Source: CAYMJK01 sp043101635 (GTDB lineage Bacteria > Planctomycetota > Phycisphaerae > Phycisphaerales > UBA1924). Taken from it: a DNA stretch of 9,379 nucleotides. Made by a program: the position numbers and the translations under genes. Of this stretch, positions 1 through 6,267 are shown one piece after another. Where the stretch lies: positions 1-9,379 of the forward strand of contig JBICIE010000247.1 in the NCBI GenBank assembly GCA_043101635.1, written 5' to 3'. The notes under the pieces were generated by a model. It ran no database searches. It saw only the letters and a list, made by a program, of their open reading frames with translations, and was not told the DNA's origin. Position 1 is the first letter of the stretch. Every line of letters begins with the position of its first letter.

Positions 1-887
1 GCGAGGGTGTCGTCGTACTGGTTCGGCTCGGCGGCCTCGAGGCGGTCCGCGTTGATGCGGTCGTGTTCCTGGGCGCCGGCGCCGACCGGCAGGTCGGCGC
101 CGCGGCGGGACGCGGCGGCGATGTCGCGCAGCGTCTGGGGATTGAGACTGCTGACGACGCGCTCGCCCTGGTACTGGGCGCCGGGGACAACCGCGCCCTG
201 GGGATCGCCGATGCCGATGGCGATGATGCGCACGCCGCGCTCGCCGGCCTCGGCGGCGGCCTGGAGCGGGAAGCTCTCCTGATCGTCGCCGTCGGTGATC
301 AGGATGATGTCGCGCTGGCGGCCCTCCTCCTCGTCGAACAGTTCGTTGAGCGTGGTGCGGATCGCGTCGCCGATGAGCGTGCCGCCGCGGGAGACGCTCT
401 CGGGGCTGAGTTCATCGAGGGCCAGGCGCACGAAGCCGTAGTCGGTGGTCAGCGGGGCCTTGATGACGGAGCTGCCGGCGAAGGCGATGAGGGCGACGCG
501 GTCGCCGCGGAGGGAGCCGAGCAGATCGCCGATCCAGAGCTTGGCGCGCTCGAGGCGGTCGGGGGCGAGGTCGCGGGCCAGCATGCTGCGCGAGACATCC
601 AGCAGGATGGCGATGTCGCGTCCCTGGCGCTGGATCTGCCGCTCCTGCGGGCTGTGCTGTGGGCGGGCCAGCGCGACGATCACCAGCGCGATGGCGCCGA
701 GAAGCGCCGAAGCGCGTGCGCTGCGCCTCGAGCGGCTGGCGCCCGGCGCAACGATCGGCGCAACGGTCGCAGGGACGATGCGCGACAGAGCCCGGCGCCG
801 GCGCCACCCGGCGAGCGCGAGCCCGGCGACCAGCGGCGGCACGCCCCAGAGCAGCAGCAGCATGTCCGGCTGGGCCCACTTGATCAC
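1..887 (-). CDS. batB: BatB-like VWA-domain membrane protein (3' end outside window)
   Basis: Probable inner-membrane protein exposing a von Willebrand factor A domain; last gene of the MoxR/Bat operon visible here. Reading from a GTG at 887, 295 codons stay open to the left edge, so the C-terminus is missing. Seen: two N-terminal hydrophobic segments (about residues 8-27 and 60-76), the second ending in the ALARPQ motif typical of BatA/BatB. A vWA domain follows from about residue 90, with an intact metal-ion-dependent adhesion site: D97-V-S-R-S101, T170 in SRGGT, and D199 in LITDGD. The GTG start is supported by GGAGG five bases upstream and by a GTGA overlap with the stop of the preceding VWA gene. 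Family members usually end in one more transmembrane helix, or carry TPR repeats as in BatB/BatC fusions; that part lies outside the window. Family assignment is firm. The batB name rests on order and architecture. The biological role (envelope stress or protein maturation) is inferred from the family. Confidence 0.9.
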   Translation of the reverse strand, partial: MIKWAQPDMLLLLWGVPPLVAGLALAGWRRRRALSRIVPATVAPIVAPGASRSRRSARASALLGAIALVIVALARPQHSPQERQIQRQGRDIAILLDVSRSMLARDLAPDRLERAKLWIGDLLGSLRGDRVALIAFAGSSVIKAPLTTDYGFVRLALDELSPESVSRGGTLIGDAIRTTLNELFDEEEGRQRDIILITDGDDQESFPLQAAAEAGERGVRIIAIGIGDPQGAVVPGAQYQGERVVSSLNPQTLRDIAAASRRGADLPVGAGAQEHDRINADRLEAAEPNQYDDTL

Positions 888-1936
888 GGCAGCCTCCGGA
901 GCACGGTGATCCGCAGCAGCAGATCGGCGAGCAGGGCGCCGAGCGCGGCCATCGCCACGGGGGCGAAATGCTCATCGACCTCGGTGTACTCGATGGACTC
1001 GACCTGGGTCTTCTCGAGCCGGTCAATCTCGGCGTAGACGTCGCGCAGGGTGTCGGCATCCGACGCCAGGAAGTAGCGTCCGCCGGCGCCCTGGGCGACG
1101 CTGCGCAGCGTGGCCTCATCGACCTCGCGGTCGGGTCGCATGATGCCGAGGAAGCCGGGTTCTTCGCCGCCGGGCGAGCCGATCCCGATGGTGTAGATGC
1201 GGATGCCCCATTCGGCCGCCAGCGCCGCGGCCTGCTCGGGCGCGATCTGGCCGGCGTTGTTGCGTCCGTCGGTCAGCACGATCATGATCTTGCTGTCGAA
1301 GGTGGTGGAGGCGTCGATGACCTCATCGCTGCGGCCGCGCAGATCCTCCTCGGCCCGCTTGAGGCGGGCGGCGCCGAGCGCCATGGCGTCGCCGATCGCG
1401 GTGCCGCTCTCGGAGCGGATGCGCTCGACGACGAGGCCATCGACGAGATCGAGCAGGGCGTCGTGCGCGTGTACGAGCGGGCAGATGGTGTCTGCGTAGC
1501 GTGCGAAGGCGATCAGGCCGATCAGGTCGCCCTGGCGGCCGCGCAGGGAGCGCCCGTCGCCGGCGACGAACTGGGCGAAGACGCGCTTGACGACCTCCAG
1601 GCGCGACAGGGTTTCATCGCCATAGCGCATCTCCTCGGCCATGGAGAGCGAGCGGTCGACGACCATCTGAATGGCGACGGCGTCGCGCGACGTTCTGATC
1701 TCGCCGCTGACATCCTGCGGGCGCGCCAGCGCGACGATCAGCAGGCAGGCGGCGGCCAGGCGCGCCGCGGCGGGGAGCCACGCCAAGCGCTGGCGCCAGG
1801 AGGGGGCGAGGCCGGCGGCGATCGGCGCCGTCGGCAGCGACAGGCGGGCCCGGCGGCGCCGGCGCCAGAGCAGAATCAGTCCGGGCGCCAGCGCCAGCAA
1901 CCAGAGCGCTTCGGGGGCGGCGAAGCGGTCGATCAT
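884..1936 (-). CDS. batA: BatA-like VWA-domain membrane protein
   Basis: A 350-residue membrane protein with a periplasm-facing or loop vWA domain, fourth gene of the MoxR/Bat operon. Seen: hydrophobic segments at about 9-24 and 56-72, the second closing with ALARPQ; a vWA domain from about 85 to 310; a C-terminal membrane helix at about 325-343 followed by a basic tail. The adhesion-site residues are present: D94-R-S-L-S98, T179 in ESGTAIGDA, and D223 in VLTDG. The order TM-TM-vWA-TM and the length match BatA. An in-frame codon at 1966 would add ten residues, but the ATG at 1936 is preferred. It has GGGAGG seven bases upstream, overlaps the preceding stop as ATGA, and its N-terminus starts directly before the first membrane helix. 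A loop of roughly 15 polar residues precedes the LTDG strand (about 197-214). Family knowledge links BatA to oxygen or envelope-stress tolerance in Bacteroidota and Leptospira; the role here is inference. Confidence 0.93.
   Translation of the reverse strand: MIDRFAAPEALWLLALAPGLILLWRRRRRARLSLPTAPIAAGLAPSWRQRLAWLPAAARLAAACLLIVALARPQDVSGEIRTSRDAVAIQMVVDRSLSMAEEMRYGDETLSRLEVVKRVFAQFVAGDGRSLRGRQGDLIGLIAFARYADTICPLVHAHDALLDLVDGLVVERIRSESGTAIGDAMALGAARLKRAEEDLRGRSDEVIDASTTFDSKIMIVLTDGRNNAGQIAPEQAAALAAEWGIRIYTIGIGSPGGEEPGFLGIMRPDREVDEATLRSVAQGAGGRYFLASDADTLRDVYAEIDRLEKTQVESIEYTEVDEHFAPVAMAALGALLADLLLRITVLRRLP
893..897 (-). promoter_or_regulatory. Ribosome binding site of the second VWA gene
   Basis: GGAGG on the minus strand, five bases before the GTG at 887. 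It lies inside the final codons of the upstream VWA gene. It decides in favour of the GTG start, which leaves a GTGA stop/start overlap, and argues that this gene has its own ribosome entry as well as coupling. Confidence 0.7.
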
Positions 1937-2859
1937 CGGCTGGCCTCCCGCAGGCTGGTGCGCCACGCGACGAGGGCCTCGATGGACGCGGTTGCGTCCT
2001 CGAGCACGGCAGCATCATCGGTCGCGGCGCCGCTGAAGAGCGCTTCATCGGCGCCGGCGAGGTAGCGTTCGACCTTCGCGAGGGTCGCGGCGGGCACAAG
2101 GCGCCGGGCGATGTCGACAAGTTCCAGGGATGTGGCGCCGGCGGTCTCGGCGCCGAGCAGCCGGCACAGGGCGGGGCGCACAGCGCCATCGATCTCCGCC
2201 GCGCTGATGCGCGTGTCGCCTGACCGCATCGCGGCCAGGGCGACGCGGGCAGTACGCACGGGATCGTGCGCGGGGCCCTCGCGACGGGCCCGGCGGGTGA
2301 TGGCTGCTGCGATCGCGATTGCCGCAATGGCGCCGGCGCCGGCTGCTCCGGCAATCCACGGCCAGGGACCGGCGCCGGGGTCCGCCGCCGGGAGCGGCGC
2401 CGGGCCGAGCGGCTCGCCGATGGTCAGTTCCTCGGGCGGTTCATCGAGCACGGAGCGCACCTCGATGCGCATCGGCTGACTGCGCAGTGAGGCCGGCTGC
2501 CGGTCCTCGCCTTCGAACTCAACCGCGATGGACGGTATCTCGTACTCCCCGGCGAGAAACGGGGCGAGGGTGTAGATGCGGGTCACGATGTGTCGTCCAT
2601 CATCGGTTCGCTTCGGCGGCAGGCCGAGTTGATCGATGATGGAGAACTCGCCGATCGACTGGCCAAGCTCGGGCCAGCGCACCGCCACGCCCGGCGGGCA
2701 TGTCGCTTCCAGACGCAGGCGCAGCGTCTCAGCCGTCGACAGACTTGAGCGTTCCGCCCGCACCAGCAGGGCAAGCGGGCCCGTCTGCACGCTGGTCTCG
2801 ATCGGCCCGGCCACGGCTACGGCCGGCGCAAGGATCGCGATGACGGCGAGCGCCCTCAT
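1933..2859 (-). CDS. BatD-like signal-peptide, single-pass membrane protein
   Basis: A 308-residue protein, third in the operon. Seen: an N-terminal hydrophobic signal (residues 1-17, with a plausible AVA cleavage site before G18); a beta-rich exported region (about 20-145) with alternating hydrophobic patterns such as LRLRLEA and YEIPSIAVEF; a proline/alanine-rich linker; one strong membrane helix at about 166-188 followed by a basic stop-transfer RRARR; and an alpha-helical, probably cytoplasmic tail of about 110 residues. This architecture fits a short BatD or oxygen-tolerance-type protein, which in known operons sits between or beside the VWA genes. The ATG at 2859 is chosen because it begins the signal peptide and overlaps the DUF58 stop as ATGA; the longer in-frame version has a basic, non-membrane extension. 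Sequence similarity to classical BatD, which is much longer, cannot be confirmed by eye, so the name is given by architecture and position. A carrier of the VWA proteins is a reasonable inference. Confidence 0.82.
   Translation of the reverse strand: MRALAVIAILAPAVAVAGPIETSVQTGPLALLVRAERSSLSTAETLRLRLEATCPPGVAVRWPELGQSIGEFSIIDQLGLPPKRTDDGRHIVTRIYTLAPFLAGEYEIPSIAVEFEGEDRQPASLRSQPMRIEVRSVLDEPPEELTIGEPLGPAPLPAADPGAGPWPWIAGAAGAGAIAAIAIAAAITRRARREGPAHDPVRTARVALAAMRSGDTRISAAEIDGAVRPALCRLLGAETAGATSLELVDIARRLVPAATLAKVERYLAGADEALFSGAATDDAAVLEDATASIEALVAWRTSLREASR
1944..1949 (-). promoter_or_regulatory. Ribosome binding site of the first VWA gene
   Basis: GGGAGG on the minus strand, seven bases before the ATG at 1936 and within the end of the BatD-like gene. 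It supports the ATG at 1936 over the in-frame alternative start at 1966. Confidence 0.7.
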
Positions 2860-3773
2860 CGCCCTGTCCCCCGCGCTCGCAGTCCGCGCACGAGATCGGC
2901 GATGAGCGGCCGATCGGTTGCCAGGTCGATGAGCTGCGCGCCGGTACGGGCGCACAGGGCGCCGAACTCCGCGCCTTGCCGATCGAAGTGCTCGCGCAGC
3001 TCGCGCCTGAGGCGTCGCGACGAGGCGTCGACGGTCAGGCGCAGGCCGGATTCGGGATCTTCAACCGTCAGCAGGCCCGCCGGCGGAAGGTCGCGTTCCC
3101 GCGGATCGGTCAGGCGCACGGCCGTGATATCGTGACGTCGGCCGAGCGCGCCGAGCGGCCGCTCGACATCCCGCATCGATGGAAGCAGGAAGTCGCTGAT
3201 GACGAACATCACCGCGCGCCGGCGGATCGTGCTCGCAAGTGTTCGCAGGGCGAGCGGCAGGTCGGTGCCGCGTCCAGCGGCCTGGCTGTCCATGGCGGCG
3301 TCCAGCAGGGCCGAGATGTGGCGCGTGCCCTTGGACGGGGCGATGAACCGCTCGATTCGATCGGTGAAGGTGAGCAGGCCGACGCGATCGTTGTTGTCGG
3401 TGGCGACGGTGGCCAGCACCGCCGCGGCCTCGCGCAGCAGGTCGGTCTTGAGCCGGTCGGTGGAACCGAAGCGTCCCGAAGCGCTGAGATCGAGGGCAAG
3501 CATGACGGTCAGCTCGCGCTCCTCGACGAACTCCTTGATGAAGGGCCTGCCGGTGCGGGCGGTGACGTTCCAGTCGATGGCGCGGACATCGTCGCCGGGC
3601 TGGTACTCGCGGACCTCGGCGAACTCGATGCCGCGTCCCTTGTAGGCGCTGAGGTAGTCGCCGGCAAAGAGGCTGTCGACCTTGCGCCGGGCACGGAGCT
3701 TGAGTCTGCGCAGCTCGGGGGCGGCGGCGGTGCGTGGCCGGCGCGTGGCCGCGATGGGGCCGCGGGCGGTCAT
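2856..3773 (-). CDS. DUF58-family protein (vWA-like, soluble)
   Basis: A 305-residue cytoplasmic protein, second in the operon directly after the MoxR ATPase. Seen: the DUF58 hallmark YQPGDDVRAIDW at residues 57-68, preceded by KGRGIEFAEVR, and then a vWA-like fold with adhesion-site residues D95-L-S-A-S99, T170 and D194 in the ISDF strand. No membrane helix is visible, so this is the short soluble type rather than the membrane-anchored DUF58 form. The ATG at 3773 overlaps the MoxR stop codon as ATGA. No clear ribosome binding site precedes it, so translation probably depends on re-initiation after the MoxR gene. The first 20 residues are basic and alanine-rich. MoxR and DUF58 genes are very commonly adjacent, and the pair is thought to act together in the maturation or metal loading of client proteins; the client here is unknown. 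Family call is certain. Confidence 0.96.
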   Translation of the reverse strand: MTARGPIAATRRPRTAAAPELRRLKLRARRKVDSLFAGDYLSAYKGRGIEFAEVREYQPGDDVRAIDWNVTARTGRPFIKEFVEERELTVMLALDLSASGRFGSTDRLKTDLLREAAAVLATVATDNNDRVGLLTFTDRIERFIAPSKGTRHISALLDAAMDSQAAGRGTDLPLALRTLASTIRRRAVMFVISDFLLPSMRDVERPLGALGRRHDITAVRLTDPRERDLPPAGLLTVEDPESGLRLTVDASSRRLRRELREHFDRQGAEFGALCARTGAQLIDLATDRPLIADLVRGLRARGTGR

Positions 3774-4765
3774 GGGGCGGGAACGCTCGCCAGCAGACGG
3801 GTGACGATGTCATCGCTGGACACGCCGTCGGCCTGGGCCTCGTAGCTGATGATGATGCGATGGCGCAGCACATCCGGGGCGACGCGCTTGATGTCCGAGG
3901 GCGTGACGTAGCCGCGCCCCTCGAGGAAGGCCCGGGCCCGGGCGGCAAGCACCAGGTTGATCGGGGCCCGGGGCGAAGCGCCGTACTCGACGTACCCGGC
4001 CAGATCCGGGTCCAGGGCGCCGATGTTTCGGGTCGCCTGCGCGAGGTCGACGGCGTAGTCCTTGATCTTGCCATCGACGTAGATCTGATCGACGACGTTG
4101 CGCGAGGCGTGGATCTCGCCCAGGTCGATGGAGGCCTCCGGCATGAGCTTCGGGCGGCTGGTGGCGGCCATGCGATCGACGATGGCGCGTTCATCTTCGC
4201 GGGTGGGGTACTCGACCTTGAGCTTGAGCATGAAGCGGTCCATCTGCGCTTCCGGGAGCGGGTAGGTGCCCTCCTGCTCGATGGGGTTCTGCGTCGCCAG
4301 CACGAGGAAGGGCTCATCGAGGCGATAGGTCGTGTCCCCGATGGTGACGCTGCGCTCCTGCATGGCCTCCAGCAGGGCGCTCTGGACCTTGGCGGGGGCG
4401 CGGTTGATCTCGTCGGCCAGCACGATGTTGGCGAAGATCGGGCCCTTGCGAGGGGTGAAGGTGTGCTCGCGGGGGTCGTAGATCAGCATACCGATCAGGT
4501 CGGCGGGCAGCAGGTCGGGGGTGAACTGGACGCGGCTGAAGCGGGCGTGGATGGCGCCGGCGAGGGCGGAGACCGTGAGGGTCTTGGCAAGGCCGGGGAC
4601 GCCCTCCAGCAGTACGTGGCCGCCGGTGAGCAGGCTGATCAGCAGCCCCTCGATCATGGACTGCTGGCCGACGACGATCTGGCCGATGGAGTCCACCAGG
4701 CGCCGGATGATCGGGCTGTGGTCTTCGATGAGGCGGTCGATCTCGGCTGGGGCAGTTGCGCTCAT
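3770..4765 (-). CDS. MoxR-family AAA+ ATPase
   Basis: A 331-residue cytoplasmic AAA+ ATPase expected to act as a chaperone-like motor working with the vWA proteins encoded downstream. Seen: Walker A GVPGLAKT (residues 55-62); Walker B in VLADEINRAP with D118 and E119; sensor 1 region ATQNP (157-161); the MoxR signature around EQEGTYPLPEAQMDRF (163-178), which includes the arginine finger; and sensor 2 at GASPRAP with R266. All catalytic motifs are intact and the length is usual for the family. The ATG at 4765 follows GGAGG with a four-base gap and gives the normal short polar N-terminus; the same frame remains open upstream to about 5074, but that extension is low-complexity Arg/Ser/Pro and is not credible. 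It is the first gene of the five-gene overlapping chain, with a small lipoprotein gene lying about 110 bases upstream on the same strand. Confidence 0.97.
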   Translation of the reverse strand: MSATAPAEIDRLIEDHSPIIRRLVDSIGQIVVGQQSMIEGLLISLLTGGHVLLEGVPGLAKTLTVSALAGAIHARFSRVQFTPDLLPADLIGMLIYDPREHTFTPRKGPIFANIVLADEINRAPAKVQSALLEAMQERSVTIGDTTYRLDEPFLVLATQNPIEQEGTYPLPEAQMDRFMLKLKVEYPTREDERAIVDRMAATSRPKLMPEASIDLGEIHASRNVVDQIYVDGKIKDYAVDLAQATRNIGALDPDLAGYVEYGASPRAPINLVLAARARAFLEGRGYVTPSDIKRVAPDVLRHRIIISYEAQADGVSSDDIVTRLLASVPAP

Positions 4766-4769
4766 GAGG

Positions 4770-4774
4770 CCTCC
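4770..4774 (-). promoter_or_regulatory. Ribosome binding site of the MoxR gene
   Basis: GGAGG on the minus strand, four bases before the ATG at 4765. It fixes the start of the MoxR gene against the long open frame upstream. Confidence 0.65.
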
Positions 4775-4874
4775 GGACGCGTGGCGAGAACGCACGATAG
4801 TTGCGCCGACCACAGAGATGCGATCGGGGCGGGCCTCTGTCAGGGGATTGTCAAGAAGTGGGCCGGGCGCGCCG

Positions 4875-5120
4875 TCAGTGGTAGGGGGAGTCGCGGAGGA
4901 CGGTCTCGCCGGATCGGCGCAGGGCCTGCTCGCGACGCTCGGCGAGGGTCGGCGCGACGCCGATGCGCTGCTCGGCCGGGCGCAGGCGGGGCGGCCAGGG
5001 CTCCTCGCCGACGGCGCCCTCGGGGGCAGCGCAGCCGGCCATGGCGGCGATTGTCGCCGCGAGTCCGTTTGCAACAGCGGCGCGCCACAAGGGGCGCCTC
5101 TCGACTTGCTTGCCGCTCAA
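4875..5120 (-). CDS. Probable small lipoprotein
   Basis: An 81-residue reading frame ending at a TGA at 4875. Seen: a short basic n-region (K4, R8, R9, R13), a hydrophobic stretch, and a lipobox-like MAGC with the Cys at residue 30 (codon at 5033-5031), followed by a small hydrophilic, proline- and arginine-rich mature part of about 50 residues that ends in DSPYH. This is the pattern of an exported, lipid-anchored protein. Third positions are strongly G/C as in real genes of this window. The TTG at 5120 is preferred because GGAGAG lies seven bases upstream and it gives a signal of normal length. A GTG at 5165 is the alternative, but it would add 15 polar residues before the signal and its ribosome binding site would abut the start codon. 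No family is recognised. It is co-directional with the MoxR operon and could be transcribed with it; a functional link is only a guess. Confidence 0.62.
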   Translation of the reverse strand: MSGKQVERRPLWRAAVANGLAATIAAMAGCAAPEGAVGEEPWPPRLRPAEQRIGVAPTLAERREQALRRSGETVLRDSPYH

Positions 5121-5127
5121 GGAAGCT

Positions 5128-5133
5128 CTCTCC
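5128..5133 (-). promoter_or_regulatory. Ribosome binding site supporting the lipoprotein TTG start
   Basis: GGAGAG on the minus strand, seven bases before the TTG at 5120. It is the main reason for preferring that start to the GTG at 5165. Confidence 0.4.
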
Positions 5134-5202
5134 GGACCGGTCCGCGACCGCGCGGGCGTCTCCACTCCTTCACTCGACGATCAACTGACCGGATTTCAAG
5201 GG

Positions 5203-5214
5203 CGCCCGCGGGCG
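5203..5214. repeat. Perfect 12-base palindrome
   Basis: CGCCCGCGGGCG reads identically on both strands. It lies in the divergent intergenic region and could be a dimeric regulator site, but in DNA this GC-rich it may arise by chance. Confidence 0.35.
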
Positions 5215-5235
5215 GGTTCCTGCGCGGGCGGGATC

Positions 5236-5252
5236 CTGGGCAGCCTGCCCAG
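5236..5252. repeat. Inverted repeat with 7-base arms and 3-base loop
   Basis: CTGGGCA, then GCC, then TGCCCAG: a perfect hairpin or operator-like dyad in the divergent intergenic region, about 115 bases before the lipoprotein start and 160 bases before the isomerase-like start. There is no T-run after it in either direction, so an intrinsic terminator is unlikely; a regulator site or chance are the alternatives. Confidence 0.4.
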
Positions 5253-5402
5253 CCTCGGGGGGCCGCGCGGGCGCGTTCTCGGGCGTGGGTCCACGGTGGC
5301 CTCAGCAGCCCTTCCAGACCTGTACGGGCGGCCGGCGGGCTGAGTTCCCGCGGCGGGGCGCTCGGAGGCCCTGCCGCCGCGTACGATCCCGACCCTTGCA
5401 GT

Positions 5403-5408
5403 GGGGAG
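5403..5408 (+). promoter_or_regulatory. Ribosome binding site of the isomerase-like gene
   Basis: GGGGAG four bases before the ATG at 5413. It selects that ATG over the in-frame GTG at 5401, which would overlap this site. Confidence 0.6.
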
Positions 5409-5412
5409 ACCG

Positions 5413-6264
5413 ATGATCCGAGCCGCTTTCAGCACACTGGTCTGTCCGGAATGGAAGCTCGACCATGTGGCCGCGCAGGCGGCTGCGTATGGATTCGACG
5501 GGGTCGAACTGCGCACGTTCGGGTTCGGTTCGACCCGTTCGGCGTGCGACCCGGCGATGACGGATCCGGAGAAGGTGCGCCGGGCCTTCGACAGCGCCGG
5601 GATCGACATCGCGTGTCTGGCGACGTCGATCCGGCTGGATCAGCCCATCCGGCCCCGCGTGATCGGGCGGACGGCGTTTTTTGACCAGGAGCGGTCGGTG
5701 CGCGAGGCCCGCCGCCTGATCGACCTGGCCAGCGCCCTGGGGGCGCCGCTGGTGCGGATCTTCGGGTTCGAGGTCGGCCCGGGGGAGACACTGGCGAGCA
5801 CGACGAAGCTGATCCTGTGGCGGCTCGGCATGGTGCTGGACCAGGCCCACAACCGCGGCGTGCGGATCGCGCTGGAGAACGGGGGCTCGTTCTCCTCCGC
5901 CGCAGAATTGCGGGACCTGATTCGGCGGCAGGCGCATCCACTGTTGAGCGCGGCCTACGGGCTTGCGCCCGGCGCCGCCGCGGGCGACGCGCCCGGGGAT
6001 GCGGTCCGGACGCTCAGTTCGGACCTTGCGCTGGCGCGCGTGAAGGATCTGGACGAATCGGGCAACCCGGTTCCGCTTGGACGGGGCGTCCAGCCCGTGG
6101 GCGAATTCGTGGGCGCGCTGGGGGCCGCAGGCTTCGACGGCTGGGTGGTCTATGAGTGGGACCGGGCCTGGAACGACGCGCTGGCCGGGCCGGACGCCGT
6201 GCTCCCGGGCGTGGCCGAGCGCCTGTATCAGTGGGCCGCGCCTGCGGCCCGCGCCATCGCGTAG
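5413..6264 (+). CDS. Sugar phosphate isomerase/epimerase-like TIM-barrel protein
   Basis: A 283-residue soluble protein of the xylose-isomerase-like TIM-barrel superfamily, whose members isomerise or epimerise sugars and sugar acids at a divalent metal. Seen: the first strand MIRAAFSTLVCP; YGFDGVELR (26-34) with E32; ACLATSIRL; LVRIFGF; the metal-ligand strand VRIALENGG with E155; KD at 211-212; LGRGVQP; and the C-terminal VVYEWDRAW with E248, followed by LPGVAERL as in the planctomycete-type family. Odd: where the family normally has an Asp (WDxxH or DxGN type, near residue 180) this protein reads LLSAAYGL, and where it normally has His two residues before the Lys of KD it has R209. Two of four metal ligands therefore seem absent, so activity may be altered or lost. 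The region 180-200 is Ala/Gly-rich. The ATG at 5413 fits the ribosome site and the first strand. The next gene starts 3 bases after its stop, so the two form one unit. The substrate cannot be told from sequence. Confidence 0.88.
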   Translation: MIRAAFSTLVCPEWKLDHVAAQAAAYGFDGVELRTFGFGSTRSACDPAMTDPEKVRRAFDSAGIDIACLATSIRLDQPIRPRVIGRTAFFDQERSVREARRLIDLASALGAPLVRIFGFEVGPGETLASTTKLILWRLGMVLDQAHNRGVRIALENGGSFSSAAELRDLIRRQAHPLLSAAYGLAPGAAAGDAPGDAVRTLSSDLALARVKDLDESGNPVPLGRGVQPVGEFVGALGAAGFDGWVVYEWDRAWNDALAGPDAVLPGVAERLYQWAAPAARAIA

Positions 6265-6267
6265 GGC

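Larger units (their letters stand above)
5121..5412. other. Divergent intergenic region
   Basis: About 290 bases between the start of the minus-strand lipoprotein gene and the plus-strand isomerase-like gene. It must hold promoters for one or both directions. Visible elements are a 12-base perfect palindrome (5203-5214), a 7-base-stem inverted repeat (5236-5252), several GCGGGCG-type runs, and TACGAT at 5382-5387, a possible -10 hexamer for the plus-strand unit with no convincing -35 at the right distance. On the minus strand TTGAAA occurs at 5200-5195, also without a partner. I see no credible additional gene. Confidence 0.55.

Noticed and set aside
63..1037. A plus-strand open frame of 324 codons opposite the BatB-like gene
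   Set aside because: The minus-strand frame has a full vWA domain with DxSxS and ITDGD motifs; the plus-strand translation is low-complexity and antisense.
968..2065. A plus-strand open frame of 365 codons opposite the BatA-like gene
   Set aside because: Composition is Gly/Ala/Asp/Arg-rich without domains, and it mirrors the codon pattern of the real gene on the other strand.
4812..4842. ACAGAG / CTCTGT inverted repeat between the lipoprotein and MoxR genes as a terminator
   Set aside because: Only six base pairs with a long GC-rich loop and no T-run; too weak to separate the two genes into different transcripts.
4849..4854. Consensus TTGACA on the minus strand as a -35 box for the MoxR operon
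   Set aside because: At the usual 16 to 18 base spacing the sequence is GC-only with nothing like a -10 hexamer. The nearest weak candidate (TATCGT further downstream) is at the wrong distance, so I do not call a promoter.
3734..5188. A plus-strand open frame of 484 codons opposite the MoxR and lipoprotein genes
   Set aside because: Shadow of the MoxR gene: Gly/Asp/Val/Leu-rich, no motif, and it runs through the ribosome site and start of MoxR without any sign of its own.
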